Position numbers and translations under genes: made by a program
Part shown: in pieces, positions 49,290-58,870 of the stretch
Layout of the letters: each line of letters opens with the position of its first letter
How positions within the stretch are numbered: position 1 is the first letter of the stretch
The notes under the pieces: generated by a model
Told to the model about the DNA's origin: nothing
Seen by the model: the letters and a program-made list of their open reading frames with translations, nothing else
Database searches by the model: none
Source: Marinobacterium nitratireducens
GTDB taxonomy: Bacteria; Pseudomonadota; Gammaproteobacteria; Pseudomonadales; Balneatricaceae
DNA length: 64,000 bases
NCBI RefSeq assembly: GCF_014645375.1
Contig: NZ_BMLT01000009.1
Coordinates: forward strand, 62,001-126,000
Direction: 5' to 3'

Positions 49290-50372
49290 TCAGGCCGATG
49301 CGGCCAGCGCCGGCGCGGGTGTATCCAGCGACAGGGTGCGGTCCTCCCGGTCGGACACGAAACAGCAGTCGAGCACCCGTTGCAGCCGGGCGCCGTGATG
49401 AAAGTCGGGCTGGTCGTTCACGCCGGTCTCTATGCTGCGTATGAAGCGCTGGTATATCGTTGGCGTGGACGCGGCCTCGACCTTCACCCACCGGGCCGGG
49501 TCGACGTTGTCGCCCTCGCAGAGGCTCAGTGTCTCCCAGCCGTCGTGCAGGTCGATGTCGATTGTTACAGCGCCACGGTCGCCAAAGATACGCAGCCGCA
49601 GCGAGTTGCGGTGGCCGGTCGCCCAGCGGCTGGTATGCACGGAGCCGAGTGCGCCGTTGGCGAACTCCATCCGAATCAGCGCGCTGTCGTTGGCGTCCAG
49701 CGGATAGTCGCCGATGCGGTTGCCCTCGGCCTTGTCGAAGCACTTCAGGCGGCAGTTGATCGCGCTGATTTCGCCGACCGGGTAGCTGGCGAAATCGAGG
49801 ATATGGATGCCGACATCGCCGAGCACGCCCTTGCTGCCGTGCTCGCTGGACAGGCGCCAGAGCCACTGCGGATCGGTTCGCCAGTCGCCCCAGAGGTTGC
49901 TGGTGAGCCAGCTCTGCAGGTAGCTGGCCTCGACGTGCATCACGCGGCCGATGCGGCCCGCTGCGATCAGTTCGCGGGCATGCTGCAGGGCCGAGCAGTC
50001 GCGGTAGCTCAGGTTGATCATGTTGATGACGCCGGCCCGGTTGGCGGCGGCCGCCATTTCGCTGGCGTCGGCTTCGTTGGTGGCCAGCGGCTTTTCACAG
50101 AGGATGTGCTTGCCGGCGGCGATGGCCGCCAGCGATGCATCCTTGTGAAACTTGTCCGGCGTGACCACGGTTACCGCGTCGATATCGGCCCCGGCCAGCA
50201 TGCGGCCGATGTCGGAGTAGACGCCTTCGATGTCATGCTCGGCAGCGAAAGCAGCGGCGCGTCCGGCGTCGATGTCGCAGACCGCAACCAGTTCGCAGCC
50301 GGCAATCGCCTGGAACTGCTTTGCATGATGGGCGCCCATCGCGCCGGCGCCAATGAGTCCGAGACGGATCAT
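49290..50372 (-). CDS. thuB: Gfo/Idh/MocA oxidoreductase, ThuB-like
   Basis: 360 residues. GLIGAGAMGAHHAKQF is the NAD(P) site, AGKHILCEKPL the conserved EKP motif and GDVGIHILDFA the catalytic segment. In rhizobia ThuB oxidises trehalose and related disaccharides at C3 of a glucosyl unit, and ThuA acts on the product. The gene starts inside the thuA stop codon (TGATG), so the two are translated together. Assignment rests on the neighbourhood (thuA, four-gene importer, LacI regulator) as well as the fold. Confidence 0.82.
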   Translation of the reverse strand: MIRLGLIGAGAMGAHHAKQFQAIAGCELVAVCDIDAGRAAAFAAEHDIEGVYSDIGRMLAGADIDAVTVVTPDKFHKDASLAAIAAGKHILCEKPLATNEADASEMAAAANRAGVINMINLSYRDCSALQHARELIAAGRIGRVMHVEASYLQSWLTSNLWGDWRTDPQWLWRLSSEHGSKGVLGDVGIHILDFASYPVGEISAINCRLKCFDKAEGNRIGDYPLDANDSALIRMEFANGALGSVHTSRWATGHRNSLRLRIFGDRGAVTIDIDLHDGWETLSLCEGDNVDPARWVKVEAASTPTIYQRFIRSIETGVNDQPDFHHGARLQRVLDCCFVSDREDRTLSLDTPAPALAASA

Positions 50373-51151
50373 CACTTGAACCCCTCTTCGCCGGGCTTGT
50401 GCAGGCTTTCGCCCTTGATCTCGACCGGGTCGGGTGCCTGGTCGGCGGGTACGTTGGGGCAGCTGTCGATCCAGCGGGAGCCTTCGGGCTGCGCCCACTG
50501 GACGGCGTTCTTCAGCACACGGCGGACCTTTTCATCGTAGTAGATGGGATAGGTCTCGTGGCCCGGGCGGAAGTAGAAAATCTTGCCGTTGCCGCGGCGG
50601 TAGACGAGGCCGGAGCGAAATACCTCGCCGCCCTCGAAGGCGCTGATGAAGATGACTTCGTCGGGGTTCGGTACCGCGAAGGGCTCGCCGTACATCTCGG
50701 TATGGGGCAGTTCGATGTAGTCGCCGACGCCCTGCACGATCGGATGGCCCGGGTTGACGACCCAGAGGCGCTCGCGCTCGCCGGCTTCGCGCCATTTCAG
50801 CGAACAGGTGGTGCCCATCAGGCGTTTGAAGATCTTGGAGTAGTGGCCGGAGTGCAGTACCAGCAGGCCCATGCCCTCGAGCACGCGCTGTTGCACACGG
50901 TCGACGATCTCGTCGCTGACCTGGCCGTGGGCGGCATGCCCCCACCAAAGCAGCACATCGGTATTCTCGAGCACCTCTTCGGTCAGACCATGCTCCGGGT
51001 CCTGCAGGGTGACGGAGATCGCCTCGATCGACGGATCCTCGTTGAGGGCGGCGGCGATGCAGTTGTGCATGCCGTCGGGATAGATCCGGGCGACGATTTC
51101 GTTGCTCTGCTCATGAACGTTTTCACCCCAGACAGTGGCGCGAATGGTCAT
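50372..51151 (-). CDS. thuA: ThuA-family trehalose utilisation protein
   Basis: 259 residues of the ThuA family, which has a class I glutamine-amidotransferase-like fold. [28 protein letters not shown] and [15 protein letters not shown] are the family blocks, with conserved His residues rather than a Cys-His-Glu triad. AAGGAG lies ahead of the ATG at 51151. In Sinorhizobium ThuA and ThuB are needed for trehalose and maltose use through a 3-keto intermediate. It is the first gene of the long operon, just downstream of two LacI-type operators. Confidence 0.88.
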   Translation of the reverse strand: MTIRATVWGENVHEQSNEIVARIYPDGMHNCIAAALNEDPSIEAISVTLQDPEHGLTEEVLENTDVLLWWGHAAHGQVSDEIVDRVQQRVLEGMGLLVLHSGHYSKIFKRLMGTTCSLKWREAGERERLWVVNPGHPIVQGVGDYIELPHTEMYGEPFAVPNPDEVIFISAFEGGEVFRSGLVYRRGNGKIFYFRPGHETYPIYYDEKVRRVLKNAVQWAQPEGSRWIDSCPNVPADQAPDPVEIKGESLHKPGEEGFK

Positions 51152-51213
51152 TTGAAAACTCCTTGTTGTTATTGGTTGCGTAGCCGCGTCAGCAATTACC
51201 ATCGAACTCGATG

Positions 51214-51246
51214 TTAAGCGTTTACGTAAAAAGAGTAAACGTTTAC
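51214..51246. promoter_or_regulatory. Paired LacI-type operators before thuA
   Basis: TTAAGCGTTTAC (51214-51225, ten of twelve bases) and the perfect palindrome GTAAACGTTTAC (51235-51246) are 21 bp apart centre to centre, about two helical turns. They lie between the thuA start and the MFS gene end, so the regulator would block the thuA-to-SDR operon. Confidence 0.8.
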
Positions 51247-51258
51247 GTATGAAATATT

Positions 51259-52449
51259 TTAATGCAGATCCGGCACCTCGCCGCAGCCTGCGTCAGCGCG
51301 CGCGGAACGGTGCTGCGGGCGGAACAGCCAGGCGCCGGCGAGGGCCAGCAACGACGCGGCGACGAAGGTTCCGACGGGTCCTGCGAGGGGCCACAGCAGT
51401 CCGCTGTAGAGTGCGCCGACGGAGGTCCCGATACCGACGCAGACGCAGTAATAGAGCGCCTGGCCCTGGCCGGCGAGACTGGGCTGGAAGTGCCGGCGAA
51501 TGGACTCGATGGCGGCGGCATGGAAGCAGCCGAAGGTTGCGGCGTGCAGGCACTGGGCGAAGATCAGCACCGCCAACTGGTCGGCAAAAGCGCCGATCAG
51601 GCTCCAGCGCATCGCGGCGGCCAGCAGGCTGAACAGCAGCAGCCTGCGCAGCTCGAAACGGGCGAGGCAGCGGTGCATCAGCAGGAAGATGCCGACTTCG
51701 GCAGCGGTGCCCAGCGACCAGAGCAGGCCGATGCTAAGGCCGCTGTAATCGTGTTCGCGCAGGTACAGGCTGTAGAAGGTGTTGTAGGGACCGTGCGAGG
51801 CGTGCATCAGCAGGCCGGTGACGAAGAAGGTCAGTACCGGCGGTCGCTTCAGTACCGTCATCAGTGGAAGTCTCTGTGCGGGGGGCACATCGGTGGCCGG
51901 GTCGTTGACGCTGTAGCTGGCCAGCAGGGTCAGGCCCAGCCCGACAAGGATATAGGCGGGCAGTATCGCAGGCCCGGTGTGGTCGAGCAGACCGCCCAGC
52001 AGCAGAACGCTGGCGATGAAACCGATCGAGCCCCAGAGCCGGATCAGGCTGTAGCGGTCGGGCTGGTGCCTTAGGTGTCCCAGGGTCAGGGCCTCGAGCT
52101 GGGGCGCCATGGCGTTCCAGAAGCTGCCGAATCCGAACAGTACCAGTGCCAGCCAGGCGCCGCCGCCCTCGAAGTAGACCCCGCCGAAGCAGAACAGGGC
52201 CAGCCACAGCCCTGCCCGGATCAGGCTGGCCCGGCGACCGCAGCGATCCGCCAGGTAACCCCAGAGAAAGGGCGCGACCACCTGGGTCGCGGCGAGGGTC
52301 GCGGACAGCAGGCCAATGGCGCGTTCGTCGTAGCCGAGATGCTTGAGGTACAGCGACCAGTAGGGGAGCAGGGCGCCGATCACCACGGCCCAGACGAAGT
52401 AAAATCCAGAGAGCCGCCAGTAGGGCAGCGAATGCTGTGAGCCGGACAT
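51259..52449 (-). CDS. MFS transporter (HcaT/LacY-related group)
   Basis: 396 residues with about 12 membrane helices and the loop [15 protein letters not shown] between helices 2 and 3. AGGACC precedes the ATG at 52449. It belongs to the MFS group typified by the phenylpropionate permease HcaT, several members of which carry sugars or nucleosides. It has its own LacI-type operator upstream and may import or export a sugar or an oxidised sugar in this island. Confidence 0.82.
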   Translation of the reverse strand: MSGSQHSLPYWRLSGFYFVWAVVIGALLPYWSLYLKHLGYDERAIGLLSATLAATQVVAPFLWGYLADRCGRRASLIRAGLWLALFCFGGVYFEGGGAWLALVLFGFGSFWNAMAPQLEALTLGHLRHQPDRYSLIRLWGSIGFIASVLLLGGLLDHTGPAILPAYILVGLGLTLLASYSVNDPATDVPPAQRLPLMTVLKRPPVLTFFVTGLLMHASHGPYNTFYSLYLREHDYSGLSIGLLWSLGTAAEVGIFLLMHRCLARFELRRLLLFSLLAAAMRWSLIGAFADQLAVLIFAQCLHAATFGCFHAAAIESIRRHFQPSLAGQGQALYYCVCVGIGTSVGALYSGLLWPLAGPVGTFVAASLLALAGAWLFRPQHRSARADAGCGEVPDLH

Positions 52450-52530
52450 GGAGCGGGTCCTCGCGATAGGCGTTGGAGAGCAATTGGAGCGATGCGGACC
52501 TCGCCGCGGGGAGGTCGTATTGGGATGATA

Positions 52531-52542
52531 GTAAACGTTTAC
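52531..52542. promoter_or_regulatory. LacI-type operator before the MFS gene
   Basis: A perfect GTAAACGTTTAC palindrome, about 82 bases upstream of the MFS start and about 118 bases after the regulator's stop codon. Confidence 0.78.
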
Positions 52543-52659
52543 GGACGTGTGCGGGAAGGGGGTGTTGTTACGCTTGGGACTGGTGCAGGTATCGAGTTGC
52601 GGCGAAGAGAAGGCCAGGGCCCTTGCATCGATCGAGGAGGCTGGGGCCCCGGCGCGGTG

Positions 52660-53676
52660 TCAGGCCGTATCGCGAAGGATCAGCTCGACCGGCATCAGTA
52701 CCTGTCGCGGTGGCGCGCCGGCAATGGCCTCGCCCAGCAGTTTCACGGCCTCGGCCGCCAGTTGCGGAATATCCTGGCGTACCGTGGTCAGGTGCGCGGC
52801 CAGCAAGGGCAGGTCATCGAAGCCGGTAACGGCGACCTGATCCGGGACCTTGATGCCCGCGTCCTCGAAGGCGGCGATGCAGCCGAGGGCATGCTCGTCG
52901 GTCTCGCAGATCAGGGCATCGAACTGCAGACCATCGGTTTGCAGCATCCGGCGCATATGGCGGTAGGCATTCAGCGTCGGGTTGTAGGAGAACGGCACCG
53001 GGATCTCGCAAACCGTGGCGAGCCCTGCCTCCTTCAGCGCGCGGCGGAAGCCGTTGACGCGGAAGATGGGTTCCAGCGGGTGGCTCAATTCCTCGCCGGC
53101 GTAGGCAAAATGCTGGCGGCCCTGGGCGATGAGATGGCGAGTGGCCTGGTAGACGCCGTCGACGCCGTCGGTGCCGATGCTGAAGCCCGGGTCGGGCTGG
53201 TCGATGCGGATGTAGGGGATGCCCTGTTCCGAGAGCCGCTGCGGGCGGTAGTCACCGGGCTCCCGCCCGAGCAGTATGGCGCTACCGGCCTGCAGATAGA
53301 GGTTCGACGTATCCTCGTAGCTGATCGTCACCGGCACCATGCCGCGCTTGTGCAGTTCCAGGGTCAGGTTACGGTACAACAGGTTGTAGTATGGCCGCAG
53401 CTCGAAGCTGTGGCGTTCCATCGAGATGCCGACCACGGCGTTCTTGCCGCTGATCAACTGCCGTGCCGCCGCGCTCGGCTGGTACTGGATACGTTCACTG
53501 ATCTCCAGGATATGCGCGCGCAGCTTTTCACTGATACCCGGCTTGCCGTTCAGCGCCCGGCTCACCGAGGCGATCGAAACGCCAGCCGCTTCGGCGATTT
53601 CATGAATGGTGGCGCTTTTGCTGGGCACCTGCGCATCGCTTGCGGCTGCCATTTTACGGGACGGGCGGCTGGGCAT
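52660..53676 (-). CDS. LacI-family regulator of the sugar island
   Basis: 338 residues. The helix-turn-helix and hinge ATIHEIAEAAGVSIASVSRALNGKPGIS (about 20-47) precede a periplasmic-binding-like ligand domain with AVVGISMERHSFELRPYYNLL and VTGFDDLPLLAAHLTTVRQD. The start is ambiguous: ATG at 53676 (used here) or 53652; upstream reading frames are leader. The AAxGVSxxSVSR helix fits a CG-centred palindrome such as the four found nearby. Its inducer is probably the disaccharide imported by the cluster, in the manner of ThuR. Confidence 0.85.
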   Translation of the reverse strand: MPSRPSRKMAAASDAQVPSKSATIHEIAEAAGVSIASVSRALNGKPGISEKLRAHILEISERIQYQPSAAARQLISGKNAVVGISMERHSFELRPYYNLLYRNLTLELHKRGMVPVTISYEDTSNLYLQAGSAILLGREPGDYRPQRLSEQGIPYIRIDQPDPGFSIGTDGVDGVYQATRHLIAQGRQHFAYAGEELSHPLEPIFRVNGFRRALKEAGLATVCEIPVPFSYNPTLNAYRHMRRMLQTDGLQFDALICETDEHALGCIAAFEDAGIKVPDQVAVTGFDDLPLLAAHLTTVRQDIPQLAAEAVKLLGEAIAGAPPRQVLMPVELILRDTA

Positions 53677-54216
53677 AACGGGTACGGTCCTTCGGTGGGT
53701 AGAGTGCGGAACGGGGCCTTCCTTCGATTTGGGGAAGCGCTGCATGCCGCATTGTTTGTTGTGCGGGTGGCCGATTGTGTGCAAATGATCATACCGCCTG
53801 TGTCCGCTACTGGGTAGCGCGGCCCGACCATCGTATAACGTCAAGGGTAATTCCTTCCCAAAGGGTAACTTCTCGACCTTTGACATCTTCACTGCTGCCT
53901 CCGCTTCGATCGCGGCGCTTCCAGGGCGCCGCATCACTCCGGTAGGCGTGAATTCCTGCTCGTTTATGCTGCATTCAAAATGCATTTTAATCGCATAATT
54001 ATAAGAAAAATAAAGATAATATTTTTTTTAGAAAAATTTAAGTGCGCCTGGCTGTTGCATTGGGAACGAGGACGATATTAGTCTTGGCATCAGTTACGTA
54101 AACGCTTACGTTTCTGAGCGGTCACTACTGAATAAGGCTGCCAGGCGTGAAAGGTTGTAACGCGCTCGTGACGTAAAACATAAAAATTAAACATAACAAA
54201 AACGGTAGTTCCCACC
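53677..54216. other. Divergent LacI/porin regulatory region
   Basis: 540 bases without a gene. The part from about 53990 to 54055 is very AT-rich (runs of A and T), suited to a promoter. The operator near 54098 stands between it and the porin gene. Confidence 0.55.
54098..54109. promoter_or_regulatory. LacI-type operator before the porin gene
   Basis: GTAAACGCTTAC, eleven of twelve bases of the palindrome, about 108 bases before the porin ATG. Links the outer-membrane gene with the rest of the island. Confidence 0.75.
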
Positions 54217-55224
54217 ATGAAAGCTCGCACTTCTGCCCGTGGCGCTCTCGCCCTCCGTACTTCCCTCGCACTGCTGGCCTGCGCCGCCGTTCCCGCCCAG
54301 GCCGCCGATCTCAACTCGACCTTCAGTATCGATGCCAACGTCGAGATCGATACCGATGCCGTGGATTACGGTGAAGACTCGACGAAGTTCCAACAAGGTG
54401 GTCGCGTCGAGGCCAACCTGCGCGGCGAAATCCGCAGCGAAAGCCACTTCGTACGGGGCAAGGGCACGCTGATCCTGGCCAAGGATTCCGATACCCATAC
54501 CGACGACATGTGGATTCAGTTCGGCGATGACTTTTGGGACCTGCAGTTCGGCCGTTTCGAGGCGATGGACCTGTTCCCGAAAGGCAAGGACACCCTGCTG
54601 GTACGTGCCGCACCCGATGAAGTGCAGTTCTACGAGGCGAACCTGGCCCGCGGCCGCGCCGGCGACAGTGGCGGGCAGATCGCGCTGCACCTGAACGGCA
54701 GCAGCGGCTTCGGTTTCGAGCTGGCGACCCTGTTCGGCGACGACAACGCCGAGGGTACCAAGGAAGACGCGGTGACCGGCGTGCGCCCGGTGGTGTTCTA
54801 CAACGGCGACGGCTACTCGGCCCGTTTCGGCGTCGAGTACAAGAAACTCGATCTGACCACCGGACGCGAAATCGAACAGCAGGGCGTGGGCGGTTCGGTC
54901 AGCTTCGGTGTCGGCGATGCGCTGATCAACCTCAACGCCGCCTGGCTCGATAACAAGACGGAAGATGACAACCTCGATGAAGTCCTGAGCCTGGGCGCCA
55001 ACCTGGTCTACGGCCGTTTCGGTGTCGGCCTGATCCACTCCGAGACCGACTACAAGGTCGGGTCCGATCCGAGCGGTACCACCCTTTACGCTGCCTACAC
55101 CATGCCGCTGTTCGATATCGACAATGCCAGCGTCACCTTCGCGGTGTCCGGTTCCCAGGCAAACGATGTCAGCGGTGACGACTCGGCCTACGGCGGCCGC
55201 CTGCGTTTCAACTACACCTTCTGA
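54217..55224 (+). CDS. Outer-membrane porin of the sugar island
   Basis: 335 residues with a signal peptide cut near AQAAD. The mature part is a regular run of amphipathic beta strands with aromatic girdles and Asp/Glu-rich turns, ending in RFNYTF with the terminal Phe recognised by the BAM machinery. It should let a sugar cross the outer membrane. The sequence has no close well-known name, but the operator upstream and the divergent LacI gene tie it to the importer. Confidence 0.85.
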   Translation: MKARTSARGALALRTSLALLACAAVPAQAADLNSTFSIDANVEIDTDAVDYGEDSTKFQQGGRVEANLRGEIRSESHFVRGKGTLILAKDSDTHTDDMWIQFGDDFWDLQFGRFEAMDLFPKGKDTLLVRAAPDEVQFYEANLARGRAGDSGGQIALHLNGSSGFGFELATLFGDDNAEGTKEDAVTGVRPVVFYNGDGYSARFGVEYKKLDLTTGREIEQQGVGGSVSFGVGDALINLNAAWLDNKTEDDNLDEVLSLGANLVYGRFGVGLIHSETDYKVGSDPSGTTLYAAYTMPLFDIDNASVTFAVSGSQANDVSGDDSAYGGRLRFNYTF

Positions 55225-55351
55225 GCATGAAGCCGCTGCGCCGGTATCCTGGCCTCGAACCCGCTTCGGGTTCGGACGCTACAGCCCTGTCCCCGAAAGG
55301 GCGGCGCTGCCGGTGCGCGCGGTTGTTGGACCCCTTCAGCATACGAATTTC

Positions 55352-55383
55352 GCGGCGTGCCCCCCGGGTCCGCCGCTTTTCTT
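55352..55383 (+). terminator. Probable terminator of the porin gene
   Basis: GCGGCG...CGCCGC with an inner CCC/GGG pairing, then TTTTCTT. A perfect hairpin without T-run (CGAACCCG/CGGGTTCG, 55256-55274) comes before it. Confidence 0.5.
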
Positions 55384-55431
55384 GTTCCGCGCGGCGGGCC
55401 TGCAATGGCCGTCGCGCAGCGGGTAAATGCC

Positions 55432-56448
55432 ATGCAGGACAACAATAAGAAAATGACCATCGTGACGATGGCGCAGCGGCTCGAGGTGTCGACCGCCACC
55501 ATCTCCAATGCTTTCAACCGTCCCGACCAGCTGTCGGCCGAACTGCGCGAGCGGATCCTGGACGAGTGCCGGCGCAGCGGCTATGGCGGCCCCAGGCGCG
55601 GACGCCAGAAGTCTCGGCGTCCGGTACTGGGGCTTGTGCTTGAAGGCGCCCTTGGCGACAGCCTCGGCAATCCCGAGACCGGGGCGCTGATCCGCGGGCT
55701 CAGCGAGGAACTGGACCGCCAGCAATACAGCTTGCTGTTGCTGTCCGGGCCGGGCAGCAACACCGGGGCTCAGCTGCCCGTCGTCGATGGACTGATCTAC
55801 TGGCGCTTCGGTGGACGCCGCCTGGACCGGTTGCCGGAGGCCAGCGTCGTGGCACTGGAGTGCAATGTTCCGGGCTGCTCCTCGATTCGTATCGACCACT
55901 ACGCCGGTGGCCGGCTCGCGGCGCGACACGGCATGAAGCTGGCCGGCGGCTCAGCGGCCATCCTGGGACTTGGCCTGCTCGACAGCGACCGTGTCTGCCG
56001 GGTGCGGGAAGCCGAAGCGCTGGCGCGCGATGGCGATCGCTGGCAGCAACGCCTGCGCGGTTACCTGGACGGTCTGCAGGAAGCCGGTGTCGGGCGGGCA
56101 CGGGAACGGATCTGGCACCTGCCCGGCACGGCACCCTCAGTGGCACGACAGGCCGTGAGCGAAGCGCTGGATTGCAACCCGCGTCCGCGTCTGCTGCTGT
56201 GCATGGACGATCGCATCGCTGCCATCGCGCTGGAGGTCGCTGCCGAGCGCGGGTTGCAGGTCCCGCATGATCTGCGCGTTATCGGCTTCGGTAACGCGGT
56301 GGCGCAGGGTGAACCGGAACTGACCACCCTGGTGCCGGCACCGGCCGAAGAGCGTGGCCGCCTGGCGGCACGCATGCTGTTCGGTGAAATTCCGCTGCAG
56401 GATCAGCTTCTGACGCCTAAATTATTGCCGGGTAGAAGCTGTCCCTGA
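55432..56448 (+). CDS. Second LacI-family regulator
   Basis: 338 residues from the ATG at 55432 (an ATG at 55453 or an upstream start is possible). The helix-turn-helix is IVTMAQRLEVSTATISNAFNRPDQLSAELRERIL; the ligand domain has the RPVLGLVLEGALGDS opening and DLRVIGFGNAVAQGEPELTTL. It is only distantly related to the other LacI protein. It lies downstream of the porin on the same strand, separated by a probable terminator. It might regulate the same island through another signal, or an unlinked system. Confidence 0.82.
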   Translation: MQDNNKKMTIVTMAQRLEVSTATISNAFNRPDQLSAELRERILDECRRSGYGGPRRGRQKSRRPVLGLVLEGALGDSLGNPETGALIRGLSEELDRQQYSLLLLSGPGSNTGAQLPVVDGLIYWRFGGRRLDRLPEASVVALECNVPGCSSIRIDHYAGGRLAARHGMKLAGGSAAILGLGLLDSDRVCRVREAEALARDGDRWQQRLRGYLDGLQEAGVGRARERIWHLPGTAPSVARQAVSEALDCNPRPRLLLCMDDRIAAIALEVAAERGLQVPHDLRVIGFGNAVAQGEPELTTLVPAPAEERGRLAARMLFGEIPLQDQLLTPKLLPGRSCP

Positions 56449-56694
56449 CTTAATACGGTTACGGCAGGGCCAGTTTGAGCGTTATTACCTAAAACGGTTG
56501 GTGTTTAAGATGAATTTTAGTTATTAAGAGAATTTAAGAAAAATAAGTATTTTATTTAAGTAACTTAAAATCAATAGGTTATAGATTTCTTCGTGAATTC
56601 GGGTTGGCGTTCTGACGACGACCTGAAGAGTGGCTATTCTAGTAAGGGAATACCATCCGGCCGCGGCTCTGCGGTTTATATGGAGGCCACTGAC

Positions 56695-57237
56695 ATGATC
56701 AAATCAAGCGCTTTAGCACTGCTGCTTTTCAGTGCCGGGGCTCAGGCCGGTATCGGGCCTGATTCTGGCTGGGGTGATCTGTACCAGAACCGGTTTTACG
56801 AACCGGAAACCCCGGTGATACCCTTCTATGTTCGTGCCAGTACCGGCGCGGATGCCCGCCTGTTCCTGAAAAAGGCCCATGACGTTTCCGTTTTCCAGGG
56901 GCGCGACGGTAAACAGTATTTCTATGGCGGGCAGGCCCGCATCTGTTCCCGGTACTCGGTGACCGGCAGTGTCAGCGACAGCCGGCGGGAATGCCTCTCG
57001 TACGAAGAGGTGGCCCTGGTCCGGGAGCGGACCACCGAATTCCGCTACTGTACCTTCCGTTCCGATGACGACTGTCAGAGCTACGCGATCAGCGAGGACG
57101 AGTACCGGTTGGAATACCGCGTGCCGGTCATGTATCGCACCAGCGAAAGCGACAGCTTTACGCCGAGCCGCGTCGCCTTTTACAAGCCTTTGAAAATCGG
57201 CGCGTGCGATGACTGTTCGGAACGCCTTGGCTACTGA
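56695..57237 (+). CDS. Exported protein of unknown function
   Basis: 180 residues from the ATG at 56695 with GGAGG upstream. A signal peptide (MIKSSALALLLFSAGAQA) is followed by a mature part with six Cys and many charged residues (RICSRYSVTGSV, YCTFRSDDDCQSY, GACDDCSERLGY). I recognise no family. Pairs of Cys suggest disulfides in the periplasm. It precedes another small exported Cys-rich protein. Confidence 0.7.
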   Translation: MIKSSALALLLFSAGAQAGIGPDSGWGDLYQNRFYEPETPVIPFYVRASTGADARLFLKKAHDVSVFQGRDGKQYFYGGQARICSRYSVTGSVSDSRRECLSYEEVALVRERTTEFRYCTFRSDDDCQSYAISEDEYRLEYRVPVMYRTSESDSFTPSRVAFYKPLKIGACDDCSERLGY

Positions 57238-57285
57238 GGGCAATGAATCCTGCTGGGTGCCGGTTGATTCGGAGGTAACGGGGAG

Positions 57286-57639
57286 ATGAGCAAAGTGTTG
57301 GGTCGTGTGATCCTGTGCGGGCTGTTGGCAAGCATCGGCATGCCTGCATCGGCTTTCTGCATCTTCAACGATAGCGGTCAGACGGTGTATTTCCAGGTGG
57401 GCGACCATGGTATCCAGTACCGCAAGAAAGCGGCGCCGGAATCCATGTCCTGCTGTGACTGGCGCCAGGAAAACTGCAACTGGACCGGGACTGCCTGGGG
57501 CGGGCTCAGCCTGCGGGTCTATGACACCCCCCCGAACGGGGTACCTCAAGCCTGTGGCTTCACCATTCGTGCCGATGGCAACGTCCGGTTGAAGGAGTTT
57601 GAACCGAGCGACGGCTGCCGCTGGGTCGTGGAACGCTAG
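57286..57639 (+). CDS. Small exported Cys-rich protein
   Basis: 117 residues with a signal peptide (MSKVLGRVILCGLLASIGMPASA). The mature part FCIFNDSGQTVYFQVGD...CCDWRQENCNWTG...ACGFTIRADGNV holds six Cys and reads like a small beta sandwich. No family known to me. GGAGG stands well upstream, and the gene follows the previous one by about 50 bases, so they may form a unit. Confidence 0.72.
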   Translation: MSKVLGRVILCGLLASIGMPASAFCIFNDSGQTVYFQVGDHGIQYRKKAAPESMSCCDWRQENCNWTGTAWGGLSLRVYDTPPNGVPQACGFTIRADGNVRLKEFEPSDGCRWVVER

Positions 57640-57684
57640 GGAGCCTGATCGAGGCTCCGGCTCCATGCGCTGCCAGCCCGTGAA

Positions 57685-57713
57685 GGCCGATACCGCTGGG
57701 CGCGGTATCAGGC
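57685..57713. other. Hairpin between convergent genes
   Basis: GATACCGC, loop TGGGC, GCGGTATC, with flanking GGCC/GGCC pairing around a bulge. There is no T-run on either strand, so it may be a rho-assisted stop or a stabilising structure. Confidence 0.4.
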
Positions 57714-57734
57714 CCCTCGGTCGGTTGTGAAGAC

Positions 57735-58700
57735 CTAGTCGAGCAGGGACTTCAGCAGGCGACGGGTCGGTGCGGCGTTACCGGTGGCGGTCTCGTAGCC
57801 GAACTCCATCGGGGTGATGGTGACATGGCCTTCGGCCACCTTGTAGGCTTCGCTCGAGGTGTCGGTGCCGGGCTCGGCGGCATCGATGCTGTTCGGGGCG
57901 ATGCTGATGCCGGGCAGGTCGGAGCTGATGCCATAGGCCGATGCCACCGGGTCGTCACCGAGGTTCTCGGCGAAGTAGACCTTATAGCTGTCGAAGTTGC
58001 CGAAACGGGTCAGGGTCCAGGGCAGGGCCGTGCTTTCGCCCGCTTCGAATGCTGGAAAGTTGACATTGAGCGCCAGCCCTTCGGGCAGAAGCTCGCCATC
58101 GCGGGATTGCTGCTCCAGTGTATCGAGCAGTTTCAGGGTCAGGTCCGCGGCTTCTGCGGCGAGAATCTCGTCGTCGGTCGTATTGCCGTCTGCACTGACG
58201 GCAATGGCCGGAATGCCGCGGCTCAGGGCGTACTGGGCGTTGGAAACGGTGCCGGAGGAGATGGTGATCGAGCCCAGGTTCTGGCCTTCGTTGGGGCCGG
58301 AAATGACCAGATCCGGGGCCTGTCCCCACTGCGCCTGTGCCTGTACATCGATGCCGTACAACAGGGCCATGACCGGGGTGCCGGCGACATAGAAAGCATT
58401 ATTCAGGCCGGCGATCTCGCCGACGCCGGGAGCGCCGGCCGGGGCGGCGTTGCCGATACAGTCACCCTCGAGCGGGCCGATCGGCTGCAGGAAATTGATC
58501 GAGGCACCCTTGCCGCTCTGGTTGTAGCAGGGCACGCTCAGAATGACGTCGTGCCCGGCCGCTTCCAGGGCGGTCTGCATTGCCTGGACGTTGACGGTGA
58601 AGCCGTCATCGTTGGACAGTACGATATTCAGGGCGTGGGACTGCAGCGGAAACAGGGCAGCACCGGCGATAAGAAGCGAGGAGAGACGGGAAGGGGTCAC
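57735..58700 (-). CDS. Periplasmic SurE-like phosphatase
   Basis: 321 residues from a GTG at 58700 with TGGAG upstream. After a signal peptide ending near SHA comes the SurE core: SNDDG (29-33) with the metal-binding Asp pair, NQSGKGAS with the metal Ser, and SGPNEGQNLG with the Asn ligand. Ordinary SurE is a cytosolic 250-residue nucleotidase linked to pcm and nlpD; this one is exported, longer and alone. It could release phosphate from nucleotides or other esters in the periplasm. Confidence 0.85.
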   Translation of the reverse strand: MTPSRLSSLLIAGAALFPLQSHALNIVLSNDDGFTVNVQAMQTALEAAGHDVILSVPCYNQSGKGASINFLQPIGPLEGDCIGNAAPAGAPGVGEIAGLNNAFYVAGTPVMALLYGIDVQAQAQWGQAPDLVISGPNEGQNLGSITISSGTVSNAQYALSRGIPAIAVSADGNTTDDEILAAEAADLTLKLLDTLEQQSRDGELLPEGLALNVNFPAFEAGESTALPWTLTRFGNFDSYKVYFAENLGDDPVASAYGISSDLPGISIAPNSIDAAEPGTDTSSEAYKVAEGHVTITPMEFGYETATGNAAPTRRLLKSLLD

Positions 58701-58870
58701 TTGGAATACTCCAGACAGAAAATGTAGAGGCGCATATTCTCCGTTTCGATTATTACAGGATAATGAATTATATATTTGGCATTATGCCCGCCGTGGCACT
58801 GCGACCGGGCTGGCGGGCGGGCGTTCCCTGGTCCACTATTCTTCATATCTCTCAGTGTGGAGCGGGAAAA

